Origin: Geodermatophilus siccatus | GTDB taxonomy: Bacteria > Actinomycetota > Actinomycetes > Mycobacteriales > Geodermatophilaceae | Direction: 5' to 3' | DNA: 64,000 bases | Assembly: GCF_900103785.1 (NCBI RefSeq) | Contig: NZ_FNHE01000005.1 | Span: forward strand, 233,688-297,687 | In this document: positions 50,997 to 59,889 of the stretch, one piece after another | Position numbering within the stretch: the first letter of the stretch is position 1 | Layout: each line of letters opens with the position of its first letter | Notes under the pieces: model-generated | The model's database searches: none | Told to the model about the DNA's origin: nothing | What the model saw: the letters and a program-made list of their open reading frames with translations, nothing else | Program-made: the position numbers and the translations under genes

Positions 50997-51779
50997 TCAG
51001 GGCAGCTCGCGGGTCAGGCCCTCGATCGGGGCGGACCAGGCGTCCGGCGCCGTCCACACGAAGCTGTGCGCGCCGGGCACGGCGCAGAACCGGCCGTCCG
51101 GCGCCAGGGCGGCGAGCTCGCGTGCCCACGCCTGCGTGCACAGGCGGTCCTGGTCCCCGCGCAGGACGAGCACCGGCGCCTGCACCTGCGGGACGACGTC
51201 CTCGAGGGCATCGGCGAGGTGCGCCGAGAGCGCGTGCCGGACCCGGCGCAGTCCGGCGCGCTGCCGCTCCGAGGTGTGCTGCGCGTCGAGGCTCGGCGGC
51301 TCCAGCGCGTGGTTGCGGCGCCAGGCGAGCAGCACCCGGCGCAGGCTGCGGTAGCGCGGGTCGATGGTGGGGCTGGCCAGGACCAGGGCCCGCACGTCCC
51401 GGGGACGGCGGACCGCCACCCGCGCCGCCACCTGCGTGCCGCTGGAGTGCCCGGCGAGCACGACGCCGCCGAGGCCGCCGGCGTCGAGCCACTGCACCAC
51501 GGCGTCGGTGAACTGGGCGACGTCCAGCGGGTGCGGCGGCTCGCCGCTGCCCGAGAAGCCGGGCAGCTCGACCAGGTGGGCGCGGGTCCATGCGCCGAGC
51601 TCGCACAGCGCCGGCTGGAGGTAGTCGGCCACGGCCAGGCCGGGGACGACGACCACCTCGGGGACGCCCGCGCGGAGCGTGCCCACCGTGCGGCTGCGCA
51701 TGACGCCCCAGCTGGTGCGGCGGTGGGCGAGCTCGACGTCGGGCGGCGGGTGTGGCCCCGCACCGGGGTCGGCAGCCAT
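50997..51779 (-). CDS. Alpha/beta hydrolase
   Basis: 260 residues. Nucleophile serine in LAGHSSGTQVA, acid in LRGDQDRLC and histidine in PGAHSFVW give a full triad. The first half has VVVVPGLAVADYLQP and LVELPGFSGSGEPP, as in C-C hydrolases and esterases of the family. ATG 51779. No close partner gene; substrate unknown. Confidence 0.9.
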   Translation of the reverse strand: MAADPGAGPHPPPDVELAHRRTSWGVMRSRTVGTLRAGVPEVVVVPGLAVADYLQPALCELGAWTRAHLVELPGFSGSGEPPHPLDVAQFTDAVVQWLDAGGLGGVVLAGHSSGTQVAARVAVRRPRDVRALVLASPTIDPRYRSLRRVLLAWRRNHALEPPSLDAQHTSERQRAGLRRVRHALSAHLADALEDVVPQVQAPVLVLRGDQDRLCTQAWARELAALAPDGRFCAVPGAHSFVWTAPDAWSAPIEGLTRELP

Positions 51780-51884
51780 GGCGCGACGGTAGCCACCCGC
51801 GTCGGCTGCGCGGGGACGGCGTTGCTGGTTGACTCCCGGGAGACGGTGAGCCGAGCCGTCGGGTCGGCCTCCAGGAGGTGCGCC

Positions 51885-52265
51885 ATGGCGACGACGGTCG
51901 CGGGGATGTCGAAGCAGCAGCTGGCGAGAGCGCTGGGCGCCACGGGGGCGGCCTTCGGGCTGACCAGCATCGTCGCGCCGAGGGTGGTCGCCGGGACCTA
52001 CGGCGTCCCGGTCACCCCGGCGGGCCTGCAGCTGCAGCGGCTGTTCGGCAGCCGGGCGCTGGCGATCTCGGTCCTGGCGCTGACCGCGCGCACCGACGAG
52101 GAGGTCGACCGCGGGCTGGCCGTGGTGGCCGGCATGAACGCGATCGACGCGCTGACCGCGCTCGCGGCCGCTGCGCAGGCCGGGCGGGCGACCACGCTGC
52201 GGGCGGTCGCCAGCTCACTCGCCTACGGGGCGGCCGCGCTGGTCGTCCGCTCGATGAAGGGCTGA
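51885..52265 (+). CDS. Small membrane protein, DUF4267-like
   Basis: 126 residues from ATG 51885 with a strong ccaggaggt site. Three or four hydrophobic helices: ALGATGAAFGLTSIVAP, RLFGSRALAISVLAL, GLAVVAGMNAIDALTALAAA, VASSLAYGAAALVV. The FGSRALA segment and size recall DUF4267 proteins. Function unknown. Confidence 0.75.
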   Translation: MATTVAGMSKQQLARALGATGAAFGLTSIVAPRVVAGTYGVPVTPAGLQLQRLFGSRALAISVLALTARTDEEVDRGLAVVAGMNAIDALTALAAAAQAGRATTLRAVASSLAYGAAALVVRSMKG

Positions 52266-52273
52266 GCCCCCGC

Positions 52274-53389
52274 TCAGCCGACGAGGAAGGCGGTGGCCTG
52301 CGGGCCGTCGCCGTCCACGCACGAGCCGGTGGCCACGAGTCCGGCGTCCCCGTCGAGCGGGGCGACGTCGCCCAGCACGGCCGCACCCGCGCACAGCGGC
52401 ACGGCCGACACCCGCTGCCCGCCGGCCAGGTCGATCGCGACCAGCTCGGCGGGGAAGGAGAGGTCGGCCTGCGGCACCCACGCCGTGCCGCCGTCGGGGG
52501 AGACGACGACGGCGAGCGCGGAGTCACCCACGCCGTCCAGCTCCACCGAGGTCGCGACCGCGCCGTCCACCACGGTGACCAGCCGGCCGAGCTCGCGGCC
52601 GTCGCTGACGTGGGCGGTGGCGACCACGGTGCCCTCGGCGGTCACGTCGACGTCGGCCGGAACGCCGACCGGGGCGTCGGGCGCGAGGTCGACCGGCTCG
52701 CCCACCGGGCGCAGGTCGGCGCCGTAGCTGGCGAGCAGGGCGCGCCCCCCGCTGTCGACGAGGGCGGCCAGACCACCGTCCGGGCGGGCCGCGAGCGCGG
52801 TGACCGTGCCCTCGGGGACGACGGGCGCGGTGCGGGACACGACACCTGCGGCGAGGTCGACGGCGAGCAGTTGCGCGGGACCGGCGTCGGGCAGGGCGAG
52901 CGCGGCGTAGAGCGTGCGGTCGTCGGGGGAGAGGGCGGTGGCCGCCCGCTCGGGACGCACGCCGAGGGCGGTGACGGTGGCCTGCCCGTCGGGCCGGACG
53001 GTGAGCAGCTGGTACCCGGTGGTCGGGCTGGTGGTGGCGACGAGAAACGAACCGTCGGCCAGGACGGTGAGCTCGGCGTCGTCCCCGACCGCGGGCAGCT
53101 CGAGCAGCGTCGTGGCCATCGGGCCGTCCCCACCCGAGCCGACCCGCACCAGCCAGCCGCGCGTGCCGCCGTCGCCCAGCAGGGCGACCGGGTCGCCACC
53201 GGGGGGAGCGGCGAGGTCGAGCAGCCGGGCGTCGCCGCCGACGGCCGCGTCGAGGTCGACGGTGCCGAGCAGGGCCGGGCCGCCGTCGGCGCCGGTGCGC
53301 TGCGAGGGGCCCGTGTCTCCGTCGCTGGTGCAGGCGGCGGCCGCCAGGACGACGGCGAGGACCGCGGCGGTGCGGCGGACACGGGGCAT
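52274..53389 (-). CDS. Putative beta-propeller lipoprotein
   Basis: 371 residues from ATG 53389. An N-terminal signal with lipobox LAAAAC (Cys21) gives a lipid-anchored exported protein. The rest is about 8-10 repeated strands with alternating VAxDGG-like turns (LLTVRPDGQAT, TALAARPDGGLAALV, LAVVVSPDGGTAWVP), suggesting a WD/YVTN-type beta-propeller. A late cysteine pair (PLCAG; TGSCVDG) may form a disulphide. No specific function recognised. Confidence 0.8.
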   Translation of the reverse strand: MPRVRRTAAVLAVVLAAAACTSDGDTGPSQRTGADGGPALLGTVDLDAAVGGDARLLDLAAPPGGDPVALLGDGGTRGWLVRVGSGGDGPMATTLLELPAVGDDAELTVLADGSFLVATTSPTTGYQLLTVRPDGQATVTALGVRPERAATALSPDDRTLYAALALPDAGPAQLLAVDLAAGVVSRTAPVVPEGTVTALAARPDGGLAALVDSGGRALLASYGADLRPVGEPVDLAPDAPVGVPADVDVTAEGTVVATAHVSDGRELGRLVTVVDGAVATSVELDGVGDSALAVVVSPDGGTAWVPQADLSFPAELVAIDLAGGQRVSAVPLCAGAAVLGDVAPLDGDAGLVATGSCVDGDGPQATAFLVG

Positions 53390-53573
53390 GACGGCTCCGG
53401 GGTCGGGAGACGCGAGCTTCCGCCGGGGTCGGGAGCGCGGCAACTCGGGCGGGCGGTCCTGTCGCAGCTGGGGCGGGTGTGACTGGCTCGTCCGGACGCG
53501 CCGGACGGGTGCCGATGAGCCGGGGGAGACGACGGACCGATCTCTACCCCCGTCGTCGCGGGAGTGGCTCGGT

Positions 53574-54980
53574 ATGGCGGCATGGCAGCGACGACTCGGT
53601 GACGGCCTGGCGGTGCTCGGAGGCGCCCGCCCCGACGTGCTGGAGGCCGCGCCCGGTGCGCGACCGCGGTTCGTGGCCCTGGGCGGCGTCCTCCTGAGCA
53701 CCGGTGGGCTGGCCGTCGTCTCGATGGCGTTCGCCGTGGCGATGGCGCTGGGCGTGTGGTGGCCGCTGGCGCTGCTGGTCGGCCTGGGCTGGGGCGCGGT
53801 CGTGGTCAACCTCGACCGGATGCTGCTGGTCGGGATGGCGCACGACGCCTCGCTGAAGCGGAACCTGGTGCTCGCCGTCCCCCGGGTGGGGCTGGCGCTG
53901 ATCCTGGGCGCGGTGATCGCGACCCCGCTGACGCTGCAGGTGTTCTCCTCGGAGATCGACACCGAGGTCAAGGCGATGCAGGCCGAGGCGGCCGACGCCT
54001 ACCGGGAGTCGCTGGAGACCGACGCGCGCTTCGCCGGGCTCCCCGAGCTGCGGGAGCAGGTGGCGCTGCAGGAGTCGATCGTGGCCTCCGGTGGCGTCGC
54101 GGACCCGCAGCTGGCGGTCGTGCACGGCGACGCGACGGCGGCCCAGCAGGCCTACGACGCGGCGCTGGCCACCCAGCGGGAGCTGGAGGCCAAGGCGCAG
54201 TGCGAGCTGGACGGCACCTGCGGCACCGGGGACGCCGGGACCGGTCAGGCGTACGTCGAGGCGCGGGCGGCGGCGGACGCCCAGGCGACGGTCGTGGAGT
54301 CGGCGCGGTCGGCGCTGGACGCGGCGACGACGGCCGCCTCGGCGGCGGAGGGGCGGGCCGCGGAGCTGGCGTCGGCCTCGCTGGAGTCCGACCGGGCCGA
54401 GCTGGAGCGGCTGACCGCGGAGCAGACCCGGCTGCAGACGGCGTTCGACGCCACCAACGAGGAGTCGGCGGGGATCCTCGCGCGGCTGGAGGCACTCGAC
54501 CGGCTGGGTGACCGCAACGCGACCCTGGCCGCCGCGCAGGTGATGCTGTCGCTGCTGTTCATGAGCATCGAGATCCTGCCGGTGCTGATGAAGCTGCTGC
54601 TGAACTTCGGCCCGCCCTCGGCCTACGACAGGCTCGCGGCGCTGCGCGACTCCGGCGACGTGGAGATCGAGGAGCTGCAGAAGGAGTCGCGGCTGACCGT
54701 GGCCGCGGCCCGCGAGGAGATGCTCGTGATGGCCGAGCAGGAGCGGATCGACCGGCAGAAGCAGGCGATCATCGCCCGGCGCGAGGCCGCTGAGGCGGCC
54801 GCCGCGGCCGAGCGCGCGGCCGCTGCCCGCGCGGCCGAGCGGGCCGCCGCGGCGGCCGAGGCGCCGGCGCCGTCCGCGGTGGAGACGCTGCGGCCCTGGG
54901 ACACCGGCCCGATGCGCCTGGCCCGCACCGTGCTCGGCGCCCGCCGCCGTCCGTCCGATCGCGTGCCTGCCGGCGTGTGA
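53574..54980 (+). CDS. DUF4407 membrane protein
   Basis: 468 residues. Two N-terminal membrane segments (GGVLLSTGGLAVVSMAFAVAMAL; PLALLVGLGWGAVVVNLDRML), a third (RVGLALILGAVIATPLTL), then a long alanine-rich coiled coil on the outside (about 135-305) with a cysteine pair in QCELDGTCGTG. A fourth membrane segment (AAQVMLSLLFMSIEILPVLM) returns to the cytoplasm, ending in a second coiled coil rich in Glu/Ala/Arg. This layout is that of DUF4407, whose role is unknown. A terminator hairpin follows. Confidence 0.85.
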   Translation: MAAWQRRLGDGLAVLGGARPDVLEAAPGARPRFVALGGVLLSTGGLAVVSMAFAVAMALGVWWPLALLVGLGWGAVVVNLDRMLLVGMAHDASLKRNLVLAVPRVGLALILGAVIATPLTLQVFSSEIDTEVKAMQAEAADAYRESLETDARFAGLPELREQVALQESIVASGGVADPQLAVVHGDATAAQQAYDAALATQRELEAKAQCELDGTCGTGDAGTGQAYVEARAAADAQATVVESARSALDAATTAASAAEGRAAELASASLESDRAELERLTAEQTRLQTAFDATNEESAGILARLEALDRLGDRNATLAAAQVMLSLLFMSIEILPVLMKLLLNFGPPSAYDRLAALRDSGDVEIEELQKESRLTVAAAREEMLVMAEQERIDRQKQAIIARREAAEAAAAAERAAAARAAERAAAAAEAPAPSAVETLRPWDTGPMRLARTVLGARRRPSDRVPAGV

Positions 54981-54998
54981 GCACGGACCCCCGGGACT

Positions 54999-55038
54999 GA
55001 CGGTGCCCCGGCCTCCACGGGGAGGCCGGGGCACCGTC
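54999..55038. terminator. Perfect 18-bp terminator hairpin
   Basis: Arms 54999-55016 (gacggtgccccggcctcc) and 55021-55038 are exact complements around a 4-base loop. It lies between the converging DUF4407 and vapC stops and can terminate both transcripts. Confidence 0.88.
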
Positions 55039-55085
55039 GTCCCCGGCCGGGACCCACGGCCCGCCGCAGGCGCGCACGCGCGGGG

Positions 55086-55478
55086 TCAGACGGGGATGAC
55101 GCGCAGGTCGCTGATCTCCGCGAGTGCCGCGTAGTCGGTGTCCTGGGTGACCACCGGGACGTCGTGCGCGAGCGCGGTGGCGGCGATCCAGGTGTCGTTC
55201 ACGTCGACCCGTCGTCCAGCCGTGGCCAGGAGGAGCCGCAGCCGGGCCCACTCGTCGGCAACGGCCGTGTCGACGGGGAGAGGGTGGAGCTCGGCCACGG
55301 TCTGCAGGGTGGACAGTCTGCGGGACCGCACCGAGACGTCGGTGGCGGCGAGGACGCCGGCGCGCAGCTCGCCGTAGGTCACCACGGAGACGGCGACCTC
55401 GTCCGGCAGGGCTGAGACGTCCAGCCCCCGGCCCTCCCGGGCGATGAAGACGCTGGTGTCCAGGAGGCCGCGACTCAC
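55086..55478 (-). CDS. vapC: VapC-type PIN-domain toxin
   Basis: 130 residues. PIN-domain acidic residues: LLDTSVFIARE (Asp near start), VTYGELRAGV (Glu), VNDTWIAATALAH (Asp) and TQDTDYAAL (Asp). VapC toxins are magnesium-dependent RNases that cut tRNA or rRNA. GTG 55478 overlaps the antitoxin stop by 4 bases, the normal antitoxin-first order. Confidence 0.93.
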   Translation of the reverse strand: MSRGLLDTSVFIAREGRGLDVSALPDEVAVSVVTYGELRAGVLAATDVSVRSRRLSTLQTVAELHPLPVDTAVADEWARLRLLLATAGRRVDVNDTWIAATALAHDVPVVTQDTDYAALAEISDLRVIPV

Positions 55479-55729
55479 CTGATGGGCCCGAGCTCGTCGG
55501 TGTCTCCGGTGAGGGCACGCAGGTCCTCCCGGAGTGCCGGGTCGGCCTGGGCCCGCGCCAGCCGCGCGGCGAAGACCGCCCTGGGCGTCCAGTGCGAGCG
55601 CTGCTCCCGGATCGGGCCCAACTCGGCCACGGCCTCGCCGTTCACCGTCACCTCCACGACCTCGCCGGCGGCGGCCCGTCTGAGGACGCCGGCCGTGTCG
55701 TTGCGCAGTTCCCTGGATGCCACCCGCAT
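55475..55729 (-). CDS. Phd/YefM-type antitoxin of the vapC module
   Basis: 84 residues from ATG 55729. The N-terminal half MRVASRELRNDTAGVLRRAA with VEVTVNGEAVAELGPI is the DNA-binding Phd fold; the C-terminal half (AVFAARLARAQADPALREDL) would wrap the toxin. A palindrome starts 2 bases upstream of the ATG, the likely site of autorepression. Confidence 0.92.
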   Translation of the reverse strand: MRVASRELRNDTAGVLRRAAAGEVVEVTVNGEAVAELGPIREQRSHWTPRAVFAARLARAQADPALREDLRALTGDTDELGPIR

Positions 55730-55730
55730 G

Positions 55731-55744
55731 CCTACGATCGTAGG
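55731..55744. promoter_or_regulatory. Palindromic operator of the Phd/vapC module
   Basis: cctacgatcgtagg is a perfect 14-base palindrome ending 2 bases before the antitoxin ATG. Phd-family antitoxins bind such sites as dimers, with toxin as co-repressor. Its closeness to the start suggests a short or missing leader. Confidence 0.65.
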
Positions 55745-55949
55745 CCATCTGTAGCTCTCGAGGGGGGTACCGCGGGGGCTCCCCGGATGCGACACGGAGG
55801 CCTCCGACCGTCACCCTGCGTGGGGACGCCGACCGGGCGCTCCCCGTTGGGCTGAGCCGCGGTGCCCGTTCGGGCGGGGCGGGTGAACGGCAGGATTCTC
55901 GTCGTACCCCGGCCCTAGCCTTGACTGTGAGTGCGCGAGGGGGTGCGCA

Positions 55950-56396
55950 GTGAGCACAGCCGTCTGGGCCTTCATCGGGGTGGTGGCCGGCGGGCTGCTC
56001 ACGGTCGCGGCCCAGGCCACCGCCGAGTCCCTCAAGGCCCGTGCCGCGGCGCGGGCACGGCACGAGCAGCGGGAGCGCGCGACGCGCCAGTTCCAGCGCG
56101 ACACCCTGATCGAGCTGCAGGCCGCCATGGCCGACTACCGGGCAGCGCTGGACCGGGACCGGACCCAGCTGCTGCCCCTGCGGAGCACGGAGCAGCAGCT
56201 CTCGGCCGCCCGGGCGAGGTACCAGATGCTCGTGCACCGCGTGTCGTCGTCCGCCGCACGGGAGGCCGCGCTGGCGTGGGAGACGGCCGCACTGCCCTGG
56301 TTCCAGGGCGACGACTCCGGCACCGCCGCGGCGGAGGCGGAGGCGTGGGAGACGGCGATGCGCGTGACGGGCGAGGCCGTCCGCGCCACGGACTGA
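55950..56396 (+). CDS. Hypothetical protein with N-terminal membrane anchor and coiled coil
   Basis: 148 residues from GTG 55950. One N-terminal membrane segment (VWAFIGVVAGGLLTVAAQAT) followed by a highly charged helix (SLKARAAARARHEQRERATR, QFQRDTLIELQAAMADYRAA). The rest is helical and acidic. No domain recognised. Similar anchored coiled-coil proteins are common in actinobacteria. Confidence 0.75.
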   Translation: MSTAVWAFIGVVAGGLLTVAAQATAESLKARAAARARHEQRERATRQFQRDTLIELQAAMADYRAALDRDRTQLLPLRSTEQQLSAARARYQMLVHRVSSSAAREAALAWETAALPWFQGDDSGTAAAEAEAWETAMRVTGEAVRATD

Positions 56397-56404
56397 CGTA
56401 CCGC

Positions 56405-56701
56405 TCAGGCGGTCTGCAGGCGCTCCGCGACCCCGTGGTCCCGGGCCGCCTCGAGCAGGTACTCGCCGAACTCCCGGGTGACGTGCTCGGCGCGCAGCAC
56501 CGCGGCGCCGCCGTCGACGAGCACGCGGGTGACGAGCTCGTCGGCGAAGGACGGGGTGCCGGCGACCATGCGGCGGAAGTCCACCACGATGGTGGCGCCG
56601 GACATGCGGTCCGCGAGGCCGTCGACGAGGGCACGGGCGCGCTCGCGGCCGCCGCTCAGCTGCGGGACCTCGATCGGTGGGAGGACAGCAGGCACGGTCA
56701 T
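56405..56701 (-). CDS. STAS-like domain (DUF4325-type) protein
   Basis: 98 residues from ATG 56701 with aggaggtcg upstream. IEVPQLSGGRERARALVDGL and the strand TIVVDFRRMVAGTPSFADEL followed by EFGEYLLEAARDHGV fit the STAS-like DUF4325 fold, often paired with GHKL ATPases. The upstream ATPase gene ends 8 bases before it, so the two are one unit. Confidence 0.78.
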   Translation of the reverse strand: MTVPAVLPPIEVPQLSGGRERARALVDGLADRMSGATIVVDFRRMVAGTPSFADELVTRVLVDGGAAVLRAEHVTREFGEYLLEAARDHGVAERLQTA

Positions 56702-56709
56702 CGACCTCC

Positions 56710-57543
56710 TCACAGGCTCAGGCGCACGTGGGCGAGCGTACCGGGATAGGACGCGGGCAGATCGCTCAGCTCCGGGTCCAGGTGACCGCGCCGGAAGGTG
56801 CCGCTGGCCGCTCCGCTGATGAGCGTCACGCTGCCGCGGTGCTCGCCGGTGATGCCGATGACCCGGCTGATCCCGCGTCCGCGGCCCGGGCGGCCGATCG
56901 AGGTCACGTTCACCTGGGCCGCGCGCACGATCGCCGTCCGGTCGTCGGGTACGGGGAACACCGCGGCGAGTCGCTCACGCAGCCCGATGCCGCTGTCACC
57001 GACGGCGAACGAGATGTCGCCCCTGTTGTCGTACCGCTGCAGCGCCACGTAGCCGTGCGACCGCGTGCTGTGCTCCAGGACGTTCCGCGCCATCTCGTCG
57101 AGCGCCGCGTACAGCGGCTGGATCAGCTCGGGGTGGTCGTCGACGTAGGTCTGCACGAGGGCGGCGGCGACGGTGTCCAGCCCGGCCTCCCCGTCGAACC
57201 GGCGCAGCTCCACGAGACGGTGGCCGAGCCGGCGCTCCCGCACCTGGGGCAGGTCGTGGACCACGTCGAGCCCGGTGAGCTGCTCGCCGAGCCGCATCCG
57301 GGTGAGGTAGTTCGCGACGTCGCCGCCCTCGGGCTTGCGGAAGCGGACGGGGCGGTGCAGCAGCGTCGCCCGCTCGGCGATGACGGCGAGGCTCACCAAC
57401 CCGGCCGGGTCGATGAACTTGAGACCGGTCAGGTCGATCTCGACGGATCCGGTGCCCGAGGGGCGCAGGTGTCCGCCGATCTCGTCGTACGTCAACACGC
57501 CGTTCGTGCAGACCGTGATGTCGACGCAATCGGTCCTGGTCAT
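56710..57543 (-). CDS. STAS-like plus GHKL ATPase protein
   Basis: 277 residues from ATG 57543. The first 90 residues look like a STAS-type domain (GTGSVEIDLTGLKFIDPAGLV). The rest is a histidine-kinase-like ATPase: N box LDEMARNVLEHS, G1 box AVGDSGIGLRERL, and RGRGISRVIGITGEHRGSVT as the G2-like part. No phospho-acceptor or sensor domain is present, so it may be an anti-sigma-type kinase or a partner switch with the STAS-like gene that follows. Confidence 0.8.
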   Translation of the reverse strand: MTRTDCVDITVCTNGVLTYDEIGGHLRPSGTGSVEIDLTGLKFIDPAGLVSLAVIAERATLLHRPVRFRKPEGGDVANYLTRMRLGEQLTGLDVVHDLPQVRERRLGHRLVELRRFDGEAGLDTVAAALVQTYVDDHPELIQPLYAALDEMARNVLEHSTRSHGYVALQRYDNRGDISFAVGDSGIGLRERLAAVFPVPDDRTAIVRAAQVNVTSIGRPGRGRGISRVIGITGEHRGSVTLISGAASGTFRRGHLDPELSDLPASYPGTLAHVRLSL

Positions 57544-57629
57544 CTCCGTTACATCATCGACGAGGGTCTGACAGTCAGCGAGTGACGGCGTCGTCCTCGT
57601 CCGTGACCGAGAGGCGTGGTTGCCCGCCG

Positions 57630-58973
57630 TCAGCGCCCGGTGCCCGCGTCCCGGGAGGTGTCGTAGCCGGGCAGCCACCGCCGGAGCTCGGCGTCCACGG
57701 CCACGGTGGCGTCCAGCGAGCAGAGGACGCCGGCCAGCCCCGCGGCCACGCGCTGGAGCAGCAGGTGGCGCGGCGGGACGGTGAGCCGGCGCTGGGTGCG
57801 GGCGGCGGCGCTGAACGGGTCGGAGGCGAGCCGGGTCTGCTCCTGCAGCCACGCCCTCGTGAAGCGGTGGGTGGAGCTGCGCAGCGGCTGCAGGTAGGGG
57901 TCGAGCAGCGCGAGCAGGGCCTGCGGGGGAACCTGGTCCGCGCGCAGCAGTCCGGCGGAGGCGGCCATGCGGTGCAGGGCCGCGGCGTCGCCGTCCCGCC
58001 CGGCGGCGAGCATCGGGCCGAGCCGGGCCGGCCAGCCGTGCGGCAGGGCCTCGGTCGCCCCGAAGTCGAGGACGGCGAGCCGCCCGTCGGGCAGCAGCCG
58101 GAAGTTGCCGGGGTGCGGGTCGCCGTGCAGCCGGCGGGCGCGCACCGGCGCGGAGGCGAGCAGGCGCACCAGCAGCCGGCCGGCGTGGTCGCGGTCGTCC
58201 CGGGCGCCGCCGGCGATGACCCGCGACAGGGGGGTGCCGTCGACCCAGCGGGTGACCAGGACCTGGCCTGCGACGGCCAGCACGTCGGGGACGGCGAGGT
58301 CCGGGTCGTCGCGGTAGGCGTCGGCGAACGCGGTCTGGGCCTCGGCCTCCCGGACGTAGTCGACCTCGTCGACGAGCCGGTCGCGGAGCTCGGCGAGCAG
58401 CTGCCGGGCGTCGAGGCCGGGCGCGGCCGCCTGCAGGACAGGCGTCAGCGTCTGCAGCACCCCGAGGTCGGCGACGAGCGCCTCGCCCGCGCCGGGGTAC
58501 TGGACCTTCACCGCCACCGGGCTGCCGTCGGACCAGGTGGCGCGGTGCACCTGCCCCACGCTGGCCGCCGCGACCGGCCGGTCGTCGAGGTCGCGGAACA
58601 GCCGCCGCCAGCGGGTGCCGAACGACTGCTCGAGCTGCCGGTGCACCAGGTCGGCCGGCATGGCCGGCGCCGCCTCCTGCAGCCGGACCAGCGCGTCGCG
58701 GTAGGGGCCGACCAGCTGCTCGGGCAGCGCGGCCTCCATCGCCGACATCGCCTGGCCGACCTTCATGGCGCCGCCCTTGAGCTGGCCGAGGACGGCGAAC
58801 AGCTGCTCGGCCGTGCGCTGCTGCACCTGCGCGGCGACCACCTCGGCGGGGCGGCCGCCGATCCGCTTGCCGAGCCCGAGGGCGGTGCGCCCCGCGTAGG
58901 CCGCGGGCAGTGCGGCGAGCCGCGCCGTCCGGGCCAGGCGGCCCCGCGGCGGCCGGCCGTCCTCGGAGGTCAC
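57630..58973 (-). CDS. ABC1/UbiB-family atypical kinase
   Basis: 447 residues. Family signatures: LKGGAMKVGQAMSAME (KxGQ helix), VAAASVGQVHRAT (Ala-rich nucleotide loop), VAVKVQYPGAGEALVADL (the lysine strand), EVDYVREAEAQTAF, and HGDPHPGNFRLLPDGRLAVLDFGAT as catalytic loop and DFG. UbiB-type proteins act in quinone or lipid metabolism; a menaquinone-using actinobacterium would use it in another role. GTG 58973. Confidence 0.92.
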   Translation of the reverse strand: MTSEDGRPPRGRLARTARLAALPAAYAGRTALGLGKRIGGRPAEVVAAQVQQRTAEQLFAVLGQLKGGAMKVGQAMSAMEAALPEQLVGPYRDALVRLQEAAPAMPADLVHRQLEQSFGTRWRRLFRDLDDRPVAAASVGQVHRATWSDGSPVAVKVQYPGAGEALVADLGVLQTLTPVLQAAAPGLDARQLLAELRDRLVDEVDYVREAEAQTAFADAYRDDPDLAVPDVLAVAGQVLVTRWVDGTPLSRVIAGGARDDRDHAGRLLVRLLASAPVRARRLHGDPHPGNFRLLPDGRLAVLDFGATEALPHGWPARLGPMLAAGRDGDAAALHRMAASAGLLRADQVPPQALLALLDPYLQPLRSSTHRFTRAWLQEQTRLASDPFSAAARTQRRLTVPPRHLLLQRVAAGLAGVLCSLDATVAVDAELRRWLPGYDTSRDAGTGR

Positions 58974-58989
58974 GGGCGGACCGTAGCGA

Positions 58990-59289
58990 TCACCTGCGCT
59001 GGTCGGTCACCAGGTCGCTGACCGTCCCGGAGGCCGCGACGGGCCGGGGCGCCGAGCGCGTGCGCCGGCGGGCCGGCTGTACGTGTCCCTCCGAGATCAA
59101 CCGTTCCAGCGGGCTGGGCTCGTCGACGGGGACGATCCGGGCGATCGGGCGGCCGTGGTCGGTGACGGTGACGGTGACGGTGCGCACCTCGGCCAGGTAC
59201 CGGCTCAGCCCGTCGCGCAGCTCACGGATGCCGACCGAGTCCACCGTGACCTCCCTCGTGGCGACGTCTCGGGGGAACCGTAGCCACAT
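58990..59289 (-). CDS. Orphan Phd-type antitoxin
   Basis: 99 residues from ATG 59289 (GTG 59301 also possible). The Phd fold is seen in VDSVGIRELRDGLSRYLAEVR and VTVTDHGRPIARIVPVDEP; the C-terminal part is basic and lacks obvious similarity to the Phd partner at 55475. No toxin gene adjoins it: the neighbour downstream is the ABC1 kinase and upstream is HepT. It could be a solitary regulator. Confidence 0.82.
   Translation of the reverse strand: MWLRFPRDVATREVTVDSVGIRELRDGLSRYLAEVRTVTVTVTDHGRPIARIVPVDEPSPLERLISEGHVQPARRRTRSAPRPVAASGTVSDLVTDQRR
59161..59182 (+). repeat. Hexamer tandem repeat inside the orphan antitoxin gene
   Basis: ggtgac occurs three times in a row plus ggtg, encoding the Val-Thr repeat of the antitoxin. 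The period is in frame, so copy changes would alter one surface strand without breaking the gene. Confidence 0.7.
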
Positions 59290-59451
59290 CGCGCACTCCA
59301 CTGCCTAGCCCGGCCGCCCTCAGCAAGGGCGCCGGCGACCGTTCCGCCGTAGGACACAGCGACGCCGGACCGCCACCGTCGCACTCGAAGACCGCAGGGC
59401 TCCGGCCAGGGTCGCGGTCAGCGACCGAGACTGGCGCGGAACACCCCCGGA

Positions 59452-59889
59452 TCACCTCCGATGCTGCAACCAACTCGCGACCTGCCGGACGAAGTCCGCC
59501 AGGTCCCGCTGTGCCCCGGGCACGGCCGCAGCGACGATCGAGAGGTCGGCACGGGCGTACTCGTGCACCAGGATGTTGCGCAGGCCGACGGCGGCCACCA
59601 GCGACCGGGCCAGATCGGTGCCGATCAGGCCATGCTCGGCGGCAGCGCGGACTGCGTCGCGGTACGTCGTCGGGACCGTCGTCGTCTCGGCGGCCAACAC
59701 GTGGCTGCACACCGCCACGGCCAGGTCGACGGTCTGGGTCAGAGCTCGTTCCACCGCCAGGCGGAGCAGCACGTCCTGTCCGAGCCGGGCGCCGTCGACC
59801 TCCCCGACTAGGCGGAGCGCGCTGCCCAGCTCGTCGAGTGACCGGAGCTTGGCCTGCACCGAGGCGACGTCCACCGGGCGGGGTGTCAC
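59452..59889 (-). CDS. hepT: HepT-type toxin (DUF86)
   Basis: 145 residues. Helical HEPN fold with the motif RNILVHEYARAD (R-x4-6-H-x-Y) near residue 107, the catalytic RNase/AMP-acceptor site. GTG 59889 overlaps the stop of the MntA gene by 4 bases. HepT/MntA modules work by MntA adding AMP groups to HepT. Confidence 0.9.
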   Translation of the reverse strand: MTPRPVDVASVQAKLRSLDELGSALRLVGEVDGARLGQDVLLRLAVERALTQTVDLAVAVCSHVLAAETTTVPTTYRDAVRAAAEHGLIGTDLARSLVAAVGLRNILVHEYARADLSIVAAAVPGAQRDLADFVRQVASWLQHRR

